Of a stretch of 64,000 nt of DNA, positions 28,035 to 37,420 are shown piece by piece; position 1 is the stretch's first letter; every line of letters begins with the position of its first letter. The position numbers were made by a program, and so were the translations under genes. The DNA is from Roseibium sp. (lineage in GTDB: Bacteria > Pseudomonadota > Alphaproteobacteria > Rhizobiales > Stappiaceae). The notes under the pieces are model-generated. The model saw nothing but the letters and a program-made list of their open reading frames with translations, was not told where the DNA came from and made no database searches. The stretch is from assembly GCA_017643215.1 (NCBI GenBank), contig JAEPNV010000005.1:186001-250000 (forward strand), read 5' to 3'.

Positions 28035-28487
28035 TCAGGCAGGCTTCGTCAGAATATGCTCGATCCTGGAGGGCGGATGGTTCGTCAACGTCTTGTCCAC
28101 TTCGGCGACGATCCGCGACTTGACCTCTTTGTGGAACTTCGCCCGCAGGTCGCCCAGGATCAAAGGCGGGGCAACCACGACCAGCTCAGCAAATTTACCC
28201 GCATGCGCAGCCTTATACAGGCGCTCGGCGATGTCGCTGGCAAACCGGTGCTTTTCCAACTTGTGCCAATCGGTCTCGTCCATCGCGCTTGAATGCGGGC
28301 CGGGCCCGTCCGATCGCCGTCCGGGGACCGATGTGCCTTGATCCGATGTCTTTGGATTGGTGGTTTTGAGTTGGTCCACCACCTCAAACCGGGGCCGGAT
28401 CCTGCTGCCCGTGTTGCGGAAGATCAGCGCCTTCTCACCATCTCCGACCAGAACCCACGCTTTGTGTGAGATCATCAGCCCAGCCAT
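28035..28487 (-). CDS. Host attachment family protein
   Basis: A 150-residue protein of the 'required for attachment to host cells' family: KAWVLVGDGEKALIFRN at the N terminus, a central polar linker, then FASDIAERLYKAAHAGKFAELVVVAPPLILGDLRAKFHKEVKSRIVAEVDKTL. The name comes from an Agrobacterium phenotype; the fold is an eRF1-like domain and the molecular function is unknown. GGAGACC precedes ATG 28487. Convergent with the PAP2 gene. Confidence 0.85.
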   Translation of the reverse strand: MAGLMISHKAWVLVGDGEKALIFRNTGSRIRPRFEVVDQLKTTNPKTSDQGTSVPGRRSDGPGPHSSAMDETDWHKLEKHRFASDIAERLYKAAHAGKFAELVVVAPPLILGDLRAKFHKEVKSRIVAEVDKTLTNHPPSRIEHILTKPA

Positions 28488-28584
28488 GTCGGTCTCCTTC
28501 CCGGCTTGGTTCATGTCTGGCACGGAGCGGCGCTGAAATGAGCGCGGTGTGCCCAAACAGGGTGCACCGCGTGGATCGGCAACG

Positions 28585-28848
28585 TCAAAGCTTTTTGCGC
28601 GGCCGGGTTCGTTTGAGGATGCGGGCAAGGCGAACGGGGCTGCGATTTTCGAGCCAGGTGATCGCACCATTGAGGCTGGACATCCGCTGACGGCGTTTGC
28701 GGACCATCCGTGCCGCGCTGCGGCTTGTGGCGATGATGACAATGGCCCCGGCGGTCATCAGCGGCACGCCGGTCGGAAGCGGCAGCCAGACGGTCGCCAG
28801 TCCGAGCACAATCAGCGCTGCCGCAAGGATCCACCAAAGGATTTTCAT
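28585..28848 (-). CDS. Small PGPGW-type membrane protein
   Basis: An 87-residue protein with two membrane spans: ILWWILAAALIVLGLATVWLPL and a second (VPLMTAGAIVIIATS) linked by a proline-rich LPLPTG turn resembling the PGPGW motif of a putative transmembrane family. The C-terminal third is very basic (RKRRQR, KRTRPRKKL) and likely cytoplasmic. Function unknown. It lies about 100 bases upstream of the host-attachment gene on the same strand. Confidence 0.7.
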   Translation of the reverse strand: MKILWWILAAALIVLGLATVWLPLPTGVPLMTAGAIVIIATSRSAARMVRKRRQRMSSLNGAITWLENRSPVRLARILKRTRPRKKL

Positions 28849-29007
28849 GGAAATGACACACCCGTCGCCATTGGCCCGGTGTATCGCGCGGTTCACAACA
28901 ATTGTGTGAACCTTGGGCGCTCCAAAGATGGCTTCCGCTCCTGTGCCGGATCAATGCGTTTAGATCATTCAATCCCGGCACCTGGGGCGCGTGGCACAAT
29001 TCCGTGT

Positions 29008-29463
29008 CTAAACCCGGTGCAGTTCATGAAGCAGGCCGGAACAGCCTTCTTCGATGATGCGATAAACGGTCTCAAAGCCCTCCGCGCCACCATAATAGGG
29101 ATCCGGGACGTCTTGAGGCGGCGTCTCGATGAAAAGCCGCAACCGTGCCGGGGCCGTTGGTGGCGCAAGCCGTCTGAGTGTTGCAAGATTATCGGCGTCC
29201 ATCGCCAGGATGATGTCGAAGGCATTGAAATCCCCGCGCGTGACCTGCCGGGCACGTTGCGTGGCAATGTCGATCCCGTATTTCGTGGCGACATCGATCG
29301 ATCTCGGATCCGGGGACTTGCCGTGATGCCAGTTGCCCGTGCCAGCGGAATCAATCCTAAACCGGCTGGTCAAGCCGGCGTGTCGGATCTTATGGCGGAA
29401 AATTCCTTCAGCCAGCGGCGAGCGGCAGATATTGCCAAGGCAGACAAACATTACAGACGTCAT
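29008..29463 (-). CDS. Low molecular weight protein-tyrosine phosphatase
   Basis: A 151-residue cytosolic phosphatase. The P-loop VCLGNICRSP (C-x5-R-S) lies at residues 7-16 and the general acid is in DPYYGG near residue 120, both as in canonical LMW-PTP. It lacks the Wzb genomic context (no polysaccharide tyrosine kinase nearby), so it may be a stand-alone phosphatase or of the ArsC-related housekeeping type. Start ATG 29463 puts the P-loop at the normal distance. Confidence 0.92.
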   Translation of the reverse strand: MTSVMFVCLGNICRSPLAEGIFRHKIRHAGLTSRFRIDSAGTGNWHHGKSPDPRSIDVATKYGIDIATQRARQVTRGDFNAFDIILAMDADNLATLRRLAPPTAPARLRLFIETPPQDVPDPYYGGAEGFETVYRIIEEGCSGLLHELHRV

Positions 29464-29584
29464 GGCGGATCCACATCGGTTTTGATCAAGGACTGGCCGA
29501 TCACCCCGTCGACCTGTCACGATCGGCCGCTATCTAATGGCAAAGGCGAAACCGCGCCAGTGACTTTAAAAAAGGAGAGGGAAT

Positions 29585-29881
29585 GTGGCGGAGCGATTGA
29601 AACCGGAAGACCGGGCGGCCGGCCTGCAAAAACTGACTGGTTGGCATCTGGCCGAGGACCGTGAAGCCATCACCAAGAGTTTCCGGTTCAAGGATTTCAA
29701 CGAGGCCTTCGGGTTCATGTCCCGCGTTGCTCTTGTCGCGGAAAAAATGGATCACCATCCGGAGTGGTTCAACGTCTACCGGACCGTCGACGTGACCCTG
29801 GCGACCCACGACGCCGGCGGCCTGACGGAGCTGGACCTGAAACTTGCCGCTGAAATGGACCGGATTGCCGGCGGGACCTGA
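29585..29881 (+). CDS. phhB: Pterin-4a-carbinolamine dehydratase
   Basis: A 98-residue enzyme that dehydrates 4a-hydroxytetrahydrobiopterin, recycling the cofactor of aromatic amino-acid hydroxylases. The active-site signature is complete: [44 protein letters not shown], with the E-K-x-x-H-H-P-E-W core. It starts at GTG 29585 after a strong AAAGGAGAGGG ribosome binding site. No phenylalanine hydroxylase gene is in the window. Confidence 0.93.
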   Translation: MAERLKPEDRAAGLQKLTGWHLAEDREAITKSFRFKDFNEAFGFMSRVALVAEKMDHHPEWFNVYRTVDVTLATHDAGGLTELDLKLAAEMDRIAGGT

Positions 29882-29894
29882 GTCTCGACCGGCT

Positions 29895-30140
29895 CTAGCT
29901 CGCGCCCTTTTCAATCACGAAAGTGCCTGATCCGTCGCTCGTTTCAGCGCTCACCAGTGTGTGCCTGGCCTCGTTGCAAAAATGGGGAATGTCGATCGCG
30001 GCCATCGGATCCGTGGTCAGGACGGTCAGGCGCGTGCCGGGCGACAGGGCCGTAAGGGCCTTTCGGGTTTTCAGCACCGGCAGGGGACATTTCAGCCCTT
30101 TGAGGTCAAGAACGGGCTCGTCGATCGTTGTTTCGGTCAC
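29895..30140 (-). CDS. TusA-family sulfurtransferase
   Basis: An 81-residue sulfur carrier with the LDLKGLKCPLPVLKTRKAL motif whose cysteine carries the persulfide, followed by LTVLTTDPMAAIDIPHFC and a final strand. TusA proteins pass sulfur to tRNA thiolation or other pathways. The CPxP motif and length are standard. Convergent with the pterin dehydratase gene, 13 bases apart. Confidence 0.92.
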   Translation of the reverse strand: MTETTIDEPVLDLKGLKCPLPVLKTRKALTALSPGTRLTVLTTDPMAAIDIPHFCNEARHTLVSAETSDGSGTFVIEKGAS

Positions 30141-30235
30141 CGGGCGGTCATTCCTTGTATATTTGTCGTCGCGGCCATCGGTTTATACTGGCCAATGACA
30201 TTTGAGTCGAAGCGCCCGTCGGTCAAGGATGAAAC

Positions 30236-30787
30236 ATGTCGAAAACACTGTGTTCCGATCTTGATGTGCTCGATTTCTGGTGGCAGGCAGGCCCGCCAAA
30301 ATGGTTTGCCAGTGATGACGCCTTCGATCAAAGCTGCAAGGACCGGTTTGGCGACACGGTGGAGGCGGCCCTGTCCGGCGCGTTGGACCATTGGGCGGAA
30401 ACGCCCGCCGGGGCCTTGGCACTGATCCTGGTGCTGGACCAGCTTCCCCGCAACATCTTTCGCGGATCCGCACGCGCCTTTGCCGGTGACGATCGGGCGC
30501 TGGCGATCGCCGAACGCGCGATTGCGAACGCCTATGATCGGGCGTTTCCGAAGGATGTGCGCGTATTTTTCTACCTGCCCTTCGAACATGCCGAGGACAT
30601 TACAGCGCAAGAACGCAGTGTCGATCTCTCCCGGCGGCTCGGGATCGAGAATTTTTACCACTATGCCCTGATCCACATGGATGTGATCCGGCGTTTCGGA
30701 CGGTTTCCGCATCGAAACGCGATCCTGGGCCGCGAAACGACGGAAGAGGAAAAGGCCTACCTGGAAGATGGCGGTTTTTCGGCCTGA
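30236..30787 (+). CDS. DUF924 family protein
   Basis: A 183-residue soluble protein of a widely conserved helical family. Signature elements: DVLDFWWQAGPPKWFASDDAFD at the N terminus, LALILVLDQLPRNIFRGSARAFAGD near residue 60, FFYLPFEHAED, and FPHRNAILGRETTEEEKAYL at the C terminus. The fold is TPR-like; function unknown. Start ATG 30236. It precedes the glnK promoter region. Confidence 0.92.
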   Translation: MSKTLCSDLDVLDFWWQAGPPKWFASDDAFDQSCKDRFGDTVEAALSGALDHWAETPAGALALILVLDQLPRNIFRGSARAFAGDDRALAIAERAIANAYDRAFPKDVRVFFYLPFEHAEDITAQERSVDLSRRLGIENFYHYALIHMDVIRRFGRFPHRNAILGRETTEEEKAYLEDGGFSA

Positions 30788-31545
<758 letters not shown>

Positions 31546-31565
31546 GATAGTTGAGGTAAGTTAAC

Positions 31566-32888
31566 ATGATGAGACTCGTCGCAAAAAGCGCAGCGTCGAT
31601 CGCCGTACTCGGCTTGATGGCTGCGCCGGCCATGGCCCAGGACGCAGCCCCGCCGGTGTCGCCCGAAACGCAATACATCTTCAACACACTGCTGTTCCTG
31701 ATCGGTGGCTTCCTCGTGATGTGGATGGCCGCCGGCTTTGCCATGCTCGAGGCAGGCATGGTGCGGTCCAAGAACGTCTCCATGCAGTGTTTGAAGAACA
31801 TCTCGCTTTACTCGATCGCGGGCCTGATGTTCTGGATCACCGGCTACAACCTAATGTACAGCGGCGTAGATGGCGGCTTCATCGGTTCCTTCGGCCCCTA
31901 CAGCTTCGATCCGGTCGGCGGCGACGCGCTGGACACCGGCTACTCGACCGCCTCTGACTGGTTCTTCCAGATGGTGTTCGTGGCGACCGCGGCCTCGATC
32001 GTGTCCGGCACGGTGGCCGAGCGGATCAAACTGTGGCCGTTCCTGATCTTCACGGTCGTCTTGACCGGCTTCATCTATCCGATCGCCGGCTCCTGGCAGT
32101 GGGGCGGCGGCTGGCTTTCCGAAATGGGCTTTTCGGACTTTGCCGGCTCCACGCTCGTCCACTCGGTTGGCGGCTGGGCCGCACTCGCCGGTGCTTTGAT
32201 CCTCGGCGCGCGCAAAGGCAAATATGGTCCGGACGGCCAGGTCACGGCCCTGCCGGGTTCCTCCATGCCGCTCGCGACCCTTGGCACGTTCATCCTGTGG
32301 CTCGGCTGGTTCGGCTTTAACGGCGCATCGCAGCTCGCCATGGGCACCATCGGCGATGTGAGCGACATCTCGCGCATCTTCGCCAACACGAACCTTGCCG
32401 CCGCCTCGGGCGTGGTTGCCGCGATCATCCTGACGCAGGTGCTCTACAAGAAAGTCGATGTCACCATCGCCTTGAATGGCGCGCTCGCCGGTCTGGTGTC
32501 GATCACCGCGGAACCGCTTGCGCCGAGCGTCTGGCAGACCGTGTTCATCGGCGCTGTCGGCGGTGCGATCGTCGTGTTCGCCGTGCCTTTGCTCGACAAG
32601 CTGAAAATCGACGACGTGGTCGGCGCCATCCCGGTCCACCTTGTCGCAGGCATCTGGGGCACGTTGATTGTGCCGCTGTCGAATGGCGATGCGTCCTACG
32701 GCGTTCAGCTGACCGGCATCGTCGCCTACGGCGTCTTCACCCTGGTTGTCAGCGGCGTGGTCTGGTTCATCCTGAAATCCTCCATGGGTATCCGGGTGTC
32801 CGACGAGGAAGAGGCGCTTGGCCTCGACAAGGTGGAAGTCGGCGTCGAAGCCTATCCGGAGTTCGGAGCTGGTTCACAGCGGGTGTAA
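31566..32888 (+). CDS. amtB: Ammonium transporter AmtB
   Basis: A 440-residue trimeric ammonium channel of the inner membrane. A signal-peptide-like N terminus (ALGLMAAPAMAQDAAPP-type) precedes 11 spans. Conserved family blocks include GFAMLEAGMVRSKN, TVVL-type pore segments with GSWQWGGGWL, the ammonium-site stretch DFAGSTLVHSVGGWAAL with the first pore histidine, and VHLVAGIWGTL with the second. The C-terminal regulatory tail carries LGLDKVEVGVEAYPEF, where GlnK docks. Co-transcribed with glnK and followed by a strong terminator. Confidence 0.96.
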   Translation: MMRLVAKSAASIAVLGLMAAPAMAQDAAPPVSPETQYIFNTLLFLIGGFLVMWMAAGFAMLEAGMVRSKNVSMQCLKNISLYSIAGLMFWITGYNLMYSGVDGGFIGSFGPYSFDPVGGDALDTGYSTASDWFFQMVFVATAASIVSGTVAERIKLWPFLIFTVVLTGFIYPIAGSWQWGGGWLSEMGFSDFAGSTLVHSVGGWAALAGALILGARKGKYGPDGQVTALPGSSMPLATLGTFILWLGWFGFNGASQLAMGTIGDVSDISRIFANTNLAAASGVVAAIILTQVLYKKVDVTIALNGALAGLVSITAEPLAPSVWQTVFIGAVGGAIVVFAVPLLDKLKIDDVVGAIPVHLVAGIWGTLIVPLSNGDASYGVQLTGIVAYGVFTLVVSGVVWFILKSSMGIRVSDEEEALGLDKVEVGVEAYPEFGAGSQRV

Positions 32889-32944
32889 TTGTCCGCTGAA
32901 CGACATCTCCCTAGCGGTCTTGTTGGCTCGGACCGCTCTCCTTC

Positions 32945-32973
32945 AAGCCCGGGGATTGCCCCGGGCTTTTTTT
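32945..32973 (+). terminator. Rho-independent terminator of glnK-amtB
   Basis: AGCCCGGGG (32946-32954) pairs with CCCCGGGCT (32959-32967) around a 4-nt loop, followed by a run of seven T. It lies between amtB and a convergent HAD gene. Confidence 0.92.
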
Positions 32974-32978
32974 GCCGG

Positions 32979-33761
32979 CTACGCCCGGTTTGCCAGGATC
33001 CAATCCACGGCGGCAGCGAGATCTGCCAGGACCGCGGTCGGGGGAGGATCGATGCTAGTTTCATCGCCGTCCCGGTATTTTCCGGTGCGGACCAAGAGCC
33101 CGCCGGCAAGGCCGGCGCGCAGGGCGCCCGCGACATCGGCCTCGGCGTCATCTCCGATCATGACCGCGTCTTTCGCAGCAACATTCATGCTTTGAAGCGC
33201 GGCTTCAAAAAATGCCGGCGCGGGTTTTCCAAAGATGCGTGCTTTCGTTCCGCTTGCAAATTCCAGTGCGGCGACGAAGCCGCCCATGTCGAGGCTGAGT
33301 TCGCCATCGGCGTCGCGGAAGCTGCGGTTTTTCGCCAGCGCCAGCAATTCCGCGCCGTGGGCCAGATGCCGGAAGCAGGCATTTAACGCGGCGTAGGTGA
33401 AACCATCGGCCGCATCGCCAATGACGACCGCATCCGCCGGTTTGTCGTCGGCCGCCTGCGAAGCTTCGGAAAAATCGGCCGACAGCGCTGGATGGATCAA
33501 AAAATGGGCCGTTGCGCCGGTTGCCCGTAAATGTGCGGCCACCGCCGCGGCGGGAGTCAACACGTCTTCGGACCGGACCTTCAGATCAAAGTCGCGCAAC
33601 TGCAAGAGCACCGCATCTCTTGGCTTTCTGGACGTGTTCGTCAGGAATCGCAGGGGCAGCCGCGCCGATCTCAGCCGGTCCAGCGCCTTTGCCGCTCCGG
33701 GGACAATCGCATTGCCCGCCGTCACAACACCGGCGATATCGATGAGAACACCCTTGATCAT
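32979..33761 (-). CDS. HAD-IIA family phosphatase (LHPP-like)
   Basis: A 260-residue HAD hydrolase with a C2 cap. Motif I is DIAGVV: the nucleophile Asp is present but the usual second Asp is Ala, as in the LHPP/HDHD2 branch (DISGV). Motif II Thr/Ser is in FLTNTSR, motif III is KARIFGKPAP, and motif IV MIGDDAEADVAGALRAG supplies the magnesium ligands. Relatives act on phospholysine, phosphohistidine or pyrophosphate in vitro; the true substrate here is unknown. Convergent with amtB. Confidence 0.85.
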   Translation of the reverse strand: MIKGVLIDIAGVVTAGNAIVPGAAKALDRLRSARLPLRFLTNTSRKPRDAVLLQLRDFDLKVRSEDVLTPAAAVAAHLRATGATAHFLIHPALSADFSEASQAADDKPADAVVIGDAADGFTYAALNACFRHLAHGAELLALAKNRSFRDADGELSLDMGGFVAALEFASGTKARIFGKPAPAFFEAALQSMNVAAKDAVMIGDDAEADVAGALRAGLAGGLLVRTGKYRDGDETSIDPPPTAVLADLAAAVDWILANRA

Positions 33762-33854
33762 GAGAAAAACATGCCAAGGCCGTTTTCACCGGTCAAATGC
33801 GGAAAACGGTGTGCGACCGGAGTGCCGCCCTTTCAAGCCCGTTCGTCTTTCGGC

Positions 33855-34523
33855 TCACCCGGTCAGCAAGGCTTTGAGTGCTGCGTGATCGGGGACGACC
33901 TGAGCCGCCCCGGCATCTGAAAGCCGGCTGGCAAGACCGGCATCGGCGTGGCCGCCACCGGTAAAGCCCCACACGGTCATGCCGGCCGCGGCTGCGGCCC
34001 GCACACCATTGGCGCTGTCCTCGATGACGAGACAGCGGTCTGACGATAGATCCAGCCGGTCGGCCGCGAACAGGAAGAGGTCGGGCGCCGGCTTGCCATT
34101 TTGGACCTGCTCCCCGGAGTAGACATGCGGGTGGAAATACCGGGCAAGGCCGGTCTGTGCGAGTTTTTCCTGCAATCGGCGCAGACTGCTGGAGGAGGCG
34201 ACCGCCTTGGGGCCCTGCCACCGCTCCAAAACGTCTTGGATGCCGGGCACGGCCTCGAGTTCCGCATCCATGCGGGCTTTGGTCTCCGCATTCAGATCCG
34301 CGGCGAACGTCGCTGGAAACGGTCCCCTGCCAAGGGCTGCGTGGTCCTTTTCGACCGCGGCGAAAAAGTCGTCCGGCGTCAGGCCGGTGAACCGCGTCTG
34401 ATAGTCGGCCAGATCATAGTGCAGGCCGAGCGTCGCGAGGAACTGGCGTTCAACCGCGCCATAAATGGCTTCGGAATCGACGAGCACGCCGTCGCAATCG
34501 AAAATCACCGCGGAAAAGGACAT
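33855..34523 (-). CDS. HAD-IA phosphatase (sugar phosphate phosphatase-like)
   Basis: A 222-residue HAD enzyme with complete motifs: DCDGVLVDSE at residues 9-18, SSSSLRRL (motif II), GKPAPDLFLFAA (motif III Lys), and VIEDSANGVRAAAAAGM (motif IV). The helical C1 cap and length match YqaB/beta-phosphoglucomutase-like and GPP-like enzymes. It is the third gene of a probable CDF-permease-HAD transcript, 10 bases after the UgpE-like gene. A glycerol-phosphate or sugar-phosphate substrate would suit a Ugp-type neighbour, but that is inference. Confidence 0.85.
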   Translation of the reverse strand: MSFSAVIFDCDGVLVDSEAIYGAVERQFLATLGLHYDLADYQTRFTGLTPDDFFAAVEKDHAALGRGPFPATFAADLNAETKARMDAELEAVPGIQDVLERWQGPKAVASSSSLRRLQEKLAQTGLARYFHPHVYSGEQVQNGKPAPDLFLFAADRLDLSSDRCLVIEDSANGVRAAAAAGMTVWGFTGGGHADAGLASRLSDAGAAQVVPDHAALKALLTG

Positions 34524-34533
34524 GGCCGGCTCA

Positions 34534-35364
34534 CTAGTGGTTCCCCTCAAACAGACCTTTGACCACCTGCCGCTGGAACAAGAGGACCAAAAGCGCGGGC
34601 GGAAGCACGGACAGACAGGCAAGCATCAGGCCCGAGAGGCTGGACTGGCCAAAATACTGCAGCCCGCGCACAAGCGTGTAGCTGGCTTCCTCCGACGTGA
34701 TCAGCACCGGCCACAGATACTGGTTCCAGCCGTTGACGAAGGTGACGATGAACAGTGCGCCCATCAACGGCAGGGACATTGGAAACAGGATATCGACCAG
34801 AAAACGGATCGGCCCGGCGCCGTCGAGCCGCGCGGCCTCAAGCAGGGTATCGGGGATCGTCTGGAGAAACTGGCGGAAAAAGAACGTGCCAATCCCGGAC
34901 GCTGCCAGCGGCAGGATCAAGCCGGCCTGCGTGTTGGTCAGGCCCAGTCCCGCAACCACGTCATAGGTTGGCAGGAACCGGGACTCCAACGGCAGCATCA
35001 ACGACAGCAACAGCAGCCAGAACACCGGCGTTGCAAACCGGATCCGGAAGTAGACGAGGGCATAGGCGGCCAGAAGCGACAGGCCAACCTTCAGTCCGGC
35101 AAATCCGGCGCCAAGCGCGAAGGAGTTCCACATCAGCCGGATCACGGTGACGTCGGGATCCTGCCCGAGCGGCGTCGACATGAACCAGCTGTAATTCGCC
35201 CATGCATCGCCGCCGGGGATCAGCGTCAAACCGTCCCGTGCCAGCACCTCCGGTCCGTGGGTGGTGGTGATGGCGATCGCCAGCAAGGGACCGCACATGA
35301 TCACCGTCCCCGCGATCAGAACGGCGTGGTCGAGAACTGTGGAGAATTGGCTTTTGCCTCGCAT
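34534..35364 (-). CDS. ugpE: UgpE/MalG-type ABC transporter permease (orphan)
   Basis: A 276-residue permease with six spans and the cytoplasmic EAA loop EAARLDGAGPIRFLVDILFPMSLP (about residues 190-213), which contacts the ATPase. The segments FFFRQFLQTIPDTLLEAARLDGAG and FVNGWNQYLWPVLIT are characteristic of UgpE, the sn-glycerol-3-phosphate permease. Oddly, no ugpA, ugpB or ugpC is beside it: upstream is a CDF cation transporter whose stop overlaps this start (TAATG), downstream a HAD phosphatase. It may work with components encoded elsewhere or be a relic of a split operon. Confidence 0.85.
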   Translation of the reverse strand: MRGKSQFSTVLDHAVLIAGTVIMCGPLLAIAITTTHGPEVLARDGLTLIPGGDAWANYSWFMSTPLGQDPDVTVIRLMWNSFALGAGFAGLKVGLSLLAAYALVYFRIRFATPVFWLLLLSLMLPLESRFLPTYDVVAGLGLTNTQAGLILPLAASGIGTFFFRQFLQTIPDTLLEAARLDGAGPIRFLVDILFPMSLPLMGALFIVTFVNGWNQYLWPVLITSEEASYTLVRGLQYFGQSSLSGLMLACLSVLPPALLVLLFQRQVVKGLFEGNH

Positions 35365-36251
35365 TACAGCACCACAATGCCCGAGTGCTTGGCCTTGTGT
35401 TCCGGCTCCACATGGATCGTGATCCGGGCGCCTGGAATATCCTCGGAGATGGCTTCCTCGATCCGGTCGCAGATCCGGTGACCCGTTTCAACGGTCATCG
35501 ACCCGGGCACGACCAGGTGAAACTCAATGAAGGTCGAGCGGCCCGCAAGACGTGTCCTGAGGTCATGGGCTTCGAGCGCGCCTTCCGCGTGTTCTGAAAT
35601 CAGCAGGCGGATCTTCTGCAGAACCTCGGCCGATGCGGATTCGTCCATGAGGCCGCCGACCGATGCCCGCATCACATGCCAGCCCGACCACAGGACGACC
35701 AATCCGACCAGGACCGCCAGGAGGGAATCAAGCACCTGCCAGCCGGTAGCATAAACCAGTCCGACACCAAGAAGCACGCCGAAGGACGATATAACGTCGG
35801 TGAAAAGGTGCTTGCCGTCCGCGACGAGCGCCGGTGACCGCTGTCTCGTTCCGAACCGGACAAGGTACCAGGCCCATCCGCCGTTGATCAGGCCGGCAAG
35901 CGCGTTGGCGGCAAGCCCGAGCGGCGAAAAGACGAGGGTGTCGCCGCTTGCATAGCCGCGCCAGGCGGCGGCGAAAATGGAAATCGCCGCCAGGACGATC
36001 ATCACGCCGACCAGGACCGCGGCAAAATACTCGGCCTTGTCGTGGCCGTACGGATGATTGGAGTCGGCCGGTCTGGACGCAAACCAGACCGCGATGACGG
36101 CGGCGATTGACGACGCGACGTTCACCGTCGTTTCGAACGCGTCAGACAGCAGTGCGACGGAATCTGTCAGCAGATAGGCGGCGACCTTCAGGCTCAGGAC
36201 CACCAGTCCAACGCCGATGCTGGCAAGTGCGACCCGCACTCGAAGGCTCAT
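35364..36251 (-). CDS. Cation diffusion facilitator transporter
   Basis: A 295-residue metal/proton antiporter of the FieF/ZitB family: six spans and a cytoplasmic C-terminal domain (about 210-295). Metal-site motifs: LLSDAFETTVNVAS in TM2 (D/E type), the HPYGHDKAEYFAA loop typical of the family, and HLFTDVISS in TM5 (H-x3-D). The Asp and His pattern is compatible with zinc or iron/manganese; selectivity is not certain. Its stop overlaps the start of the UgpE-like permease, an unusual partner. Confidence 0.9.
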   Translation of the reverse strand: MSLRVRVALASIGVGLVVLSLKVAAYLLTDSVALLSDAFETTVNVASSIAAVIAVWFASRPADSNHPYGHDKAEYFAAVLVGVMIVLAAISIFAAAWRGYASGDTLVFSPLGLAANALAGLINGGWAWYLVRFGTRQRSPALVADGKHLFTDVISSFGVLLGVGLVYATGWQVLDSLLAVLVGLVVLWSGWHVMRASVGGLMDESASAEVLQKIRLLISEHAEGALEAHDLRTRLAGRSTFIEFHLVVPGSMTVETGHRICDRIEEAISEDIPGARITIHVEPEHKAKHSGIVVL

Positions 36252-36544
36252 GCACGGTCTCCGTCGCCCGGTGCGGGGCTTGGCTGAAGCTCAAGGTTCA
36301 CGGTCGCGCAAAGGCCTATCAGCTTTGCAACGGCAGGCAAGTGGCGAACGGGAAAAATTACGGAGTTGATACCGGAACGGGCGTGACGCCCGTGGGTGGC
36401 CTTGCAGAATCACCCGATGCCGGACAACCAATCAATCAGTAAGGCGGATGCGCTAAAGCCGGATGCGCTTGCGGGCGGCGGCGTGCCGTCTGCTGCCGGC
36501 TCGTCCGGCCAGAATTTCGCACTGAACGCGGCCTTTGGACCGCG
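36252..36544. other. Intergenic region before CDF gene
   Basis: About 290 bases with no supported gene. A plus-strand frame starting at 36417 was considered and rejected. It probably contains the promoter of the CDF-permease-HAD operon. Confidence 0.4.
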
Positions 36545-37300
36545 CTACTCGCGCCACGCCAGAAGATTCGCGCCGACAATGGCACCCGGGCCGTCCTGAT
36601 GCTCCAGTTGAATCAGCACCGCGCAACTGTCGCCTTCGGATTTCATCAGTTCGGATTTCGGCATATGGAACGTGGCCTTGCCGCCGGTCCACATGCCAAT
36701 CGGCTGAATGCTGCGCACGACGTTGGTGTAGGTCACGGTCCGTCCGGCGTTCTCGCCGCGCGCGATTTCCACGGTCTCCTGCCGGCTGATCCTGAGAAAC
36801 AGGACCGTTGCCATTTGCGCCCCGTCCGGGAGTGCCCCGTCCACCGTCGCTTTGACCGCCATCTTGTTGGAGGTCAGGTCCACACGGGCGGTGAAGGCGT
36901 CGGCGCGATCCATGGCGCCGTTCACCTCACCCTCGCGGCTGCCGACGACATGCTCGACACCGTTGACGACGATCTGCGGCGTGTAGACGGAACGGTCGCC
37001 GCGGCGGTTGGCATAGGCGCGTTGCCGGTCCGAATGGGCCGCGCTGGCGAGGGTGTCCTTCCAGCCAAGGTAATCCCAGTAGTCGACGGCCAGGGTCAGC
37101 GGCAACACCGCCTCGTCCTCGGCCAACTCGCTCAGCAGGCGGTCGGCGGGCGGGCAAGACGAACAGCCCTGGCTGCTGAACAGTTCAGCGACGACTGTCG
37201 GCGCAGCATGCACCGGTTCTATTGCGGCAAGAGTACTGACGAACAGGCTGGCAATCATGGCGTGCTTAAGGACGCGGCCCAGCCTCATACGTGTGTCCAT
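36545..37300 (-). CDS. DUF1223 family thioredoxin-like secreted protein
   Basis: A 251-residue exported protein. A signal peptide (MIASLFVSTLAAIEPVHA) is followed by the conserved motif VVAELFSSQGCSSCPPADRLLSEL, which contains a CxxC of thioredoxin-like type, and VYTPQIVVNG in the middle. The family is common in Rhizobiales, often next to acnA and ccm genes; here it lies next to ccmG. It probably acts in periplasmic redox chemistry, but the partner is unknown. Confidence 0.88.
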   Translation of the reverse strand: MDTRMRLGRVLKHAMIASLFVSTLAAIEPVHAAPTVVAELFSSQGCSSCPPADRLLSELAEDEAVLPLTLAVDYWDYLGWKDTLASAAHSDRQRAYANRRGDRSVYTPQIVVNGVEHVVGSREGEVNGAMDRADAFTARVDLTSNKMAVKATVDGALPDGAQMATVLFLRISRQETVEIARGENAGRTVTYTNVVRSIQPIGMWTGGKATFHMPKSELMKSEGDSCAVLIQLEHQDGPGAIVGANLLAWRE

Positions 37301-37420
37301 CGGACCATGTCATCCTTGTGATGTTGAGACTGCAATTTAGGCAGCCGCTCGATCAAGGGCGAGTCACGACATGGTGACAAATTTGTCTAAATAGCGGAAG
37401 AACTTGTTCCGAAAAGTCAA

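Noticed and set aside
36417..36599. Small plus-strand frame before the CDF operon
   Set aside because: It overlaps the 3' end of DUF1223 on the other strand, has no good ribosome binding site and no recognisable family.
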